A stretch of 16,624 nt of DNA. It comes from Comamonadaceae bacterium. GTDB lineage: Bacteria; Pseudomonadota; Gammaproteobacteria; Burkholderiales; Burkholderiaceae_C. Under the pieces are notes generated by a model. It ran no database searches and was not told the origin of the DNA. It saw nothing but the letters and a program-made list of their open reading frames with translations. The position numbers and the translations under genes were made by a program. The stretch lies in assembly GCA_947452325.1 (NCBI GenBank), contig CANGCZ010000014.1, forward strand, positions 1 to 16,624. Reading direction: 5' to 3'. This document shows, piece after piece, positions 15,160 to 16,624 of this stretch. Every line of letters starts with the position of its first letter. Positions within the stretch are counted from its first letter, which is position 1.

Positions 15160-15951
15160 TTAACCGCCGCTGATGCTGCTGACGCCGCCGTCCACTGCCA
15201 GCCACTGGCCGGTGATGTGTTTGCCGGCATCCGATGCGTACAGCAGGACAAGTCCTTTGAGGTCTTCATCGTCTCCCAGGCGGCGCAGGGGGGCATGTGC
15301 TGCCAGCGTTTCCTCACCCAGACTTTTCATCAAACCGGCAGTCATTTTGCTGGGGAAAAAACCGGGGCAAATGGCGTTCACACGTATGCCGTACTCGCCC
15401 CATTCGCCAGCGAGTGCTCGCGTGAAATTGATGACCGCCGCTTTGGACGTGTTGTAGGCCACGGTTTTCATGCCGCTGGGGTTACCGCCCAAACCGGCGA
15501 TAGACGCCACATTGATGATGCTACCGCCGTGGCGAGCGATCATGCTGTGCTTGCCTATGTACTGGCTGAGAATGAAATAGCCGCGCACATTCAGGTTCAT
15601 GACCTTGTCCCAGGCTTCCAGCGGGTGGTCTTCGGCGGGTGCACCCCAGGCGGCACCGGCGTTATTCACCAGAATATCCACATGACCGAAGGCTTTGAGG
15701 GTTTCAGCGGCCAGTCGGTGAATGTCTTTTTCGTCAGCGCAATCTGCGGCAATCCATTGCACGTCAATACCAGCGGCTTTCAATTCGGCTGCCGATGATT
15801 CGAGGTCAGAGGCTTTGCGCGAACTCAGCATGATGCGTGCGCCCGCCTCGCCCAGTGACTGCGCGAGTTGCAGTCCGAGTCCGCGCGAACCACCGGTCAC
15901 CAAAGCGGTTTTGCCGGTTAAGTCAAACAGTTGTTTCACATTGCGGGTCAT
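15160..15951 (-). CDS. Short-chain dehydrogenase/reductase (3-oxoacyl reductase-like SDR)
   Basis: A 263-residue classical SDR. TGGSRGLG is at 19-26, an arginine after the second beta strand (R45 in LSSRK) suggests NADP(H) preference, and NNAG is at 96-99. The catalytic residues are S150, Y166 and K170 (NVASIAG...AYNTSKAAV). PGFFPSKMT (196-204) and ITGQWLAVDGGVS at the C-terminus are typical of 3-oxoacyl-(ACP/CoA) reductase or gluconate 5-dehydrogenase-like SDRs. The ATG has AAAGGAAG upstream. It is 24 bases after the acyl-CoA dehydrogenase stop, so a role in reducing or oxidising a 3-hydroxyacyl or related intermediate is plausible but inferred. Confidence 0.92.
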   Translation of the reverse strand: MTRNVKQLFDLTGKTALVTGGSRGLGLQLAQSLGEAGARIMLSSRKASDLESSAAELKAAGIDVQWIAADCADEKDIHRLAAETLKAFGHVDILVNNAGAAWGAPAEDHPLEAWDKVMNLNVRGYFILSQYIGKHSMIARHGGSIINVASIAGLGGNPSGMKTVAYNTSKAAVINFTRALAGEWGEYGIRVNAICPGFFPSKMTAGLMKSLGEETLAAHAPLRRLGDDEDLKGLVLLYASDAGKHITGQWLAVDGGVSSISGG

Positions 15952-15975
15952 GGTGTGTCTTCCTTTGTAGATGGA

Positions 15976-16624
15976 TCAAAAAGCGTATTCGGGCATGTCG
16001 GCGCAGGTGGCATCCTGTGATTGCACCACGTTCAGCCAAGCGCCGGTTTTCGGTAACTCGTAATTGAAAAAATATTGGCAGGCTTGGCGCCTTCCAATGC
16101 TGGCCGCATCCTTGCCAAGGCTGGCCAAAGACACATCCAGCCACATCCACGCCAGCACCGTGTGACCAAAGGCTTGCATATAAGGCACTGCATTCGCTAA
16201 TGACAAAGCCGGGTCATTACCTTTCCACGCGTTGCGGGTCGCTTCAACCACTTGTGCCATGGCGATTTGTAAATCCTCGGCTTGTTTCTTTTGCAATGGT
16301 GTCATCGTCCGTTCGCAGGTGGCCCTCATACGCTTGCCCAGCAATTGCAAACCCAGTCCGTTGTCGAGCAACACTTTTCGACCGAGCAAATCCATGGCTT
16401 GTATGCCATGAGTGCCTTCGTGGATCATGTTCAAGCGGTTGTCACGCCAGTATTGCTCCACCGGGAAATCGCGCGTGTAACCATAACCGCCGTGTATTTG
16501 TATAGCCAGGCTATTGGCTTCCAAGCACCATTCGCTGGGCCAGCTTTTCACAATCGGTGTCAATACCTCAAGCAACCATTGAGCTTCATGTGTTTGTTCA
16601 GCTTCTCCGGTGTGCAATTCATCG
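15976..16624 (-). CDS. Acyl-CoA dehydrogenase, C-terminal part (5' end beyond the window)
   Basis: The frame is open to the window edge, so only the last ~215 residues are seen; the TTG near 16617 is an internal leucine, not a start. The block IQIHGGYGYTRDFPVEQYWRD is the FAD/dimer contact segment of acyl-CoA dehydrogenases, and IHEGTHGIQAMDLLGRK carries the EGT that holds the catalytic glutamate in medium-chain type enzymes. A further helical C-terminal extension of about 130 residues (LQLLGKRMRATCERT...DMPEYAF) follows, as in the larger bacterial acyl-CoA dehydrogenases with an extra C-terminal domain. The enzyme would introduce an alpha,beta double bond into an acyl-CoA. It heads the visible part of the catabolic run. 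Confidence 0.93.
   Translation of the reverse strand, partial: DELHTGEAEQTHEAQWLLEVLTPIVKSWPSEWCLEANSLAIQIHGGYGYTRDFPVEQYWRDNRLNMIHEGTHGIQAMDLLGRKVLLDNGLGLQLLGKRMRATCERTMTPLQKKQAEDLQIAMAQVVEATRNAWKGNDPALSLANAVPYMQAFGHTVLAWMWLDVSLASLGKDAASIGRRQACQYFFNYELPKTGAWLNVVQSQDATCADMPEYAF

Noticed and set aside
16615..16617. TTG as a start of the acyl-CoA dehydrogenase fragment.
   Set aside because: The frame continues in register to the window edge and the fragment lacks the N-terminal and middle domains, so this codon is an internal leucine.
1..16624. Neisseria-type DNA uptake sequences (GCCGTCTGAA).
   Set aside because: Only partial, scattered GCCGTCTG matches were seen, with no full or repeated copies.

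Overview
The window looks like a stretch of a betaproteobacterial chromosome, most probably Burkholderiales with a Comamonadaceae-like flavour. This rests on moderate GC, the mltG-tmk-holB-tatD-ankyrin order, a YbgC-type thioesterase fused to a GNAT domain, and a tightly packed acyl-CoA dehydrogenase / SDR / MDR / GST / SDR run ending in tex. The genus cannot be fixed from the sequence alone. There are no RNA genes, CRISPR arrays or insertion sequences, and no gene-free stretch longer than about 60 bases.

Left edge (1-1044): the first ~415 bases look like the right end of an integrated filamentous (inovirus-type) phage. They carry a small helix-turn-helix gene of the DUF3693 type. At 405-432 lies a hybrid dif-like site: a good XerD arm and central region (416-432) next to an unrelated XerC arm (405-415), as expected for Xer-mediated phage integration at dif. 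The phage frame stays open across this site into a chromosomal gene for an exported c-type haem protein (DUF3365/Tll0287-like, CTACH). The result is one chimeric 335-codon reading frame. This junction is the most unusual thing in the window.

1038-5756 (minus strand): a replication and cell-wall operon, mltG-tmk-holB-tatD-ank, with gaps of 3-5 bases or 4-base overlaps. It supplies a peptidoglycan lytic transglycosylase, thymidylate kinase, the clamp-loader delta-prime subunit, a TatD metal-dependent nuclease, and an exported ankyrin-repeat protein with a long disordered tail. The ankyrin gene starts at a TTG coupled to the tatD stop.

5769-8770: ygfZ (plus) diverges from mltG with only 12 bases between annotated starts and converges on an iron-containing alcohol dehydrogenase (minus). 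That gene in turn diverges from the thioesterase-GNAT fusion (plus).

8814-16624 (minus strand): one long probable operon reads, in transcription order, acyl-CoA dehydrogenase (5' part outside the window), SDR, zinc-free MDR oxidoreductase, GST with a C-terminal beta-rich extension, second SDR, Tex, and patatin-like phospholipase. Most junctions are 4-base ATGA overlaps or gaps of a few bases. The enzyme set suggests catabolism or modification of acyl-CoA or reactive carbonyl substrates, but the substrate is not evident. Thirteen of the sixteen genes are on the minus strand. That is what would be expected if replication runs right to left toward a terminus/dif at the left edge.
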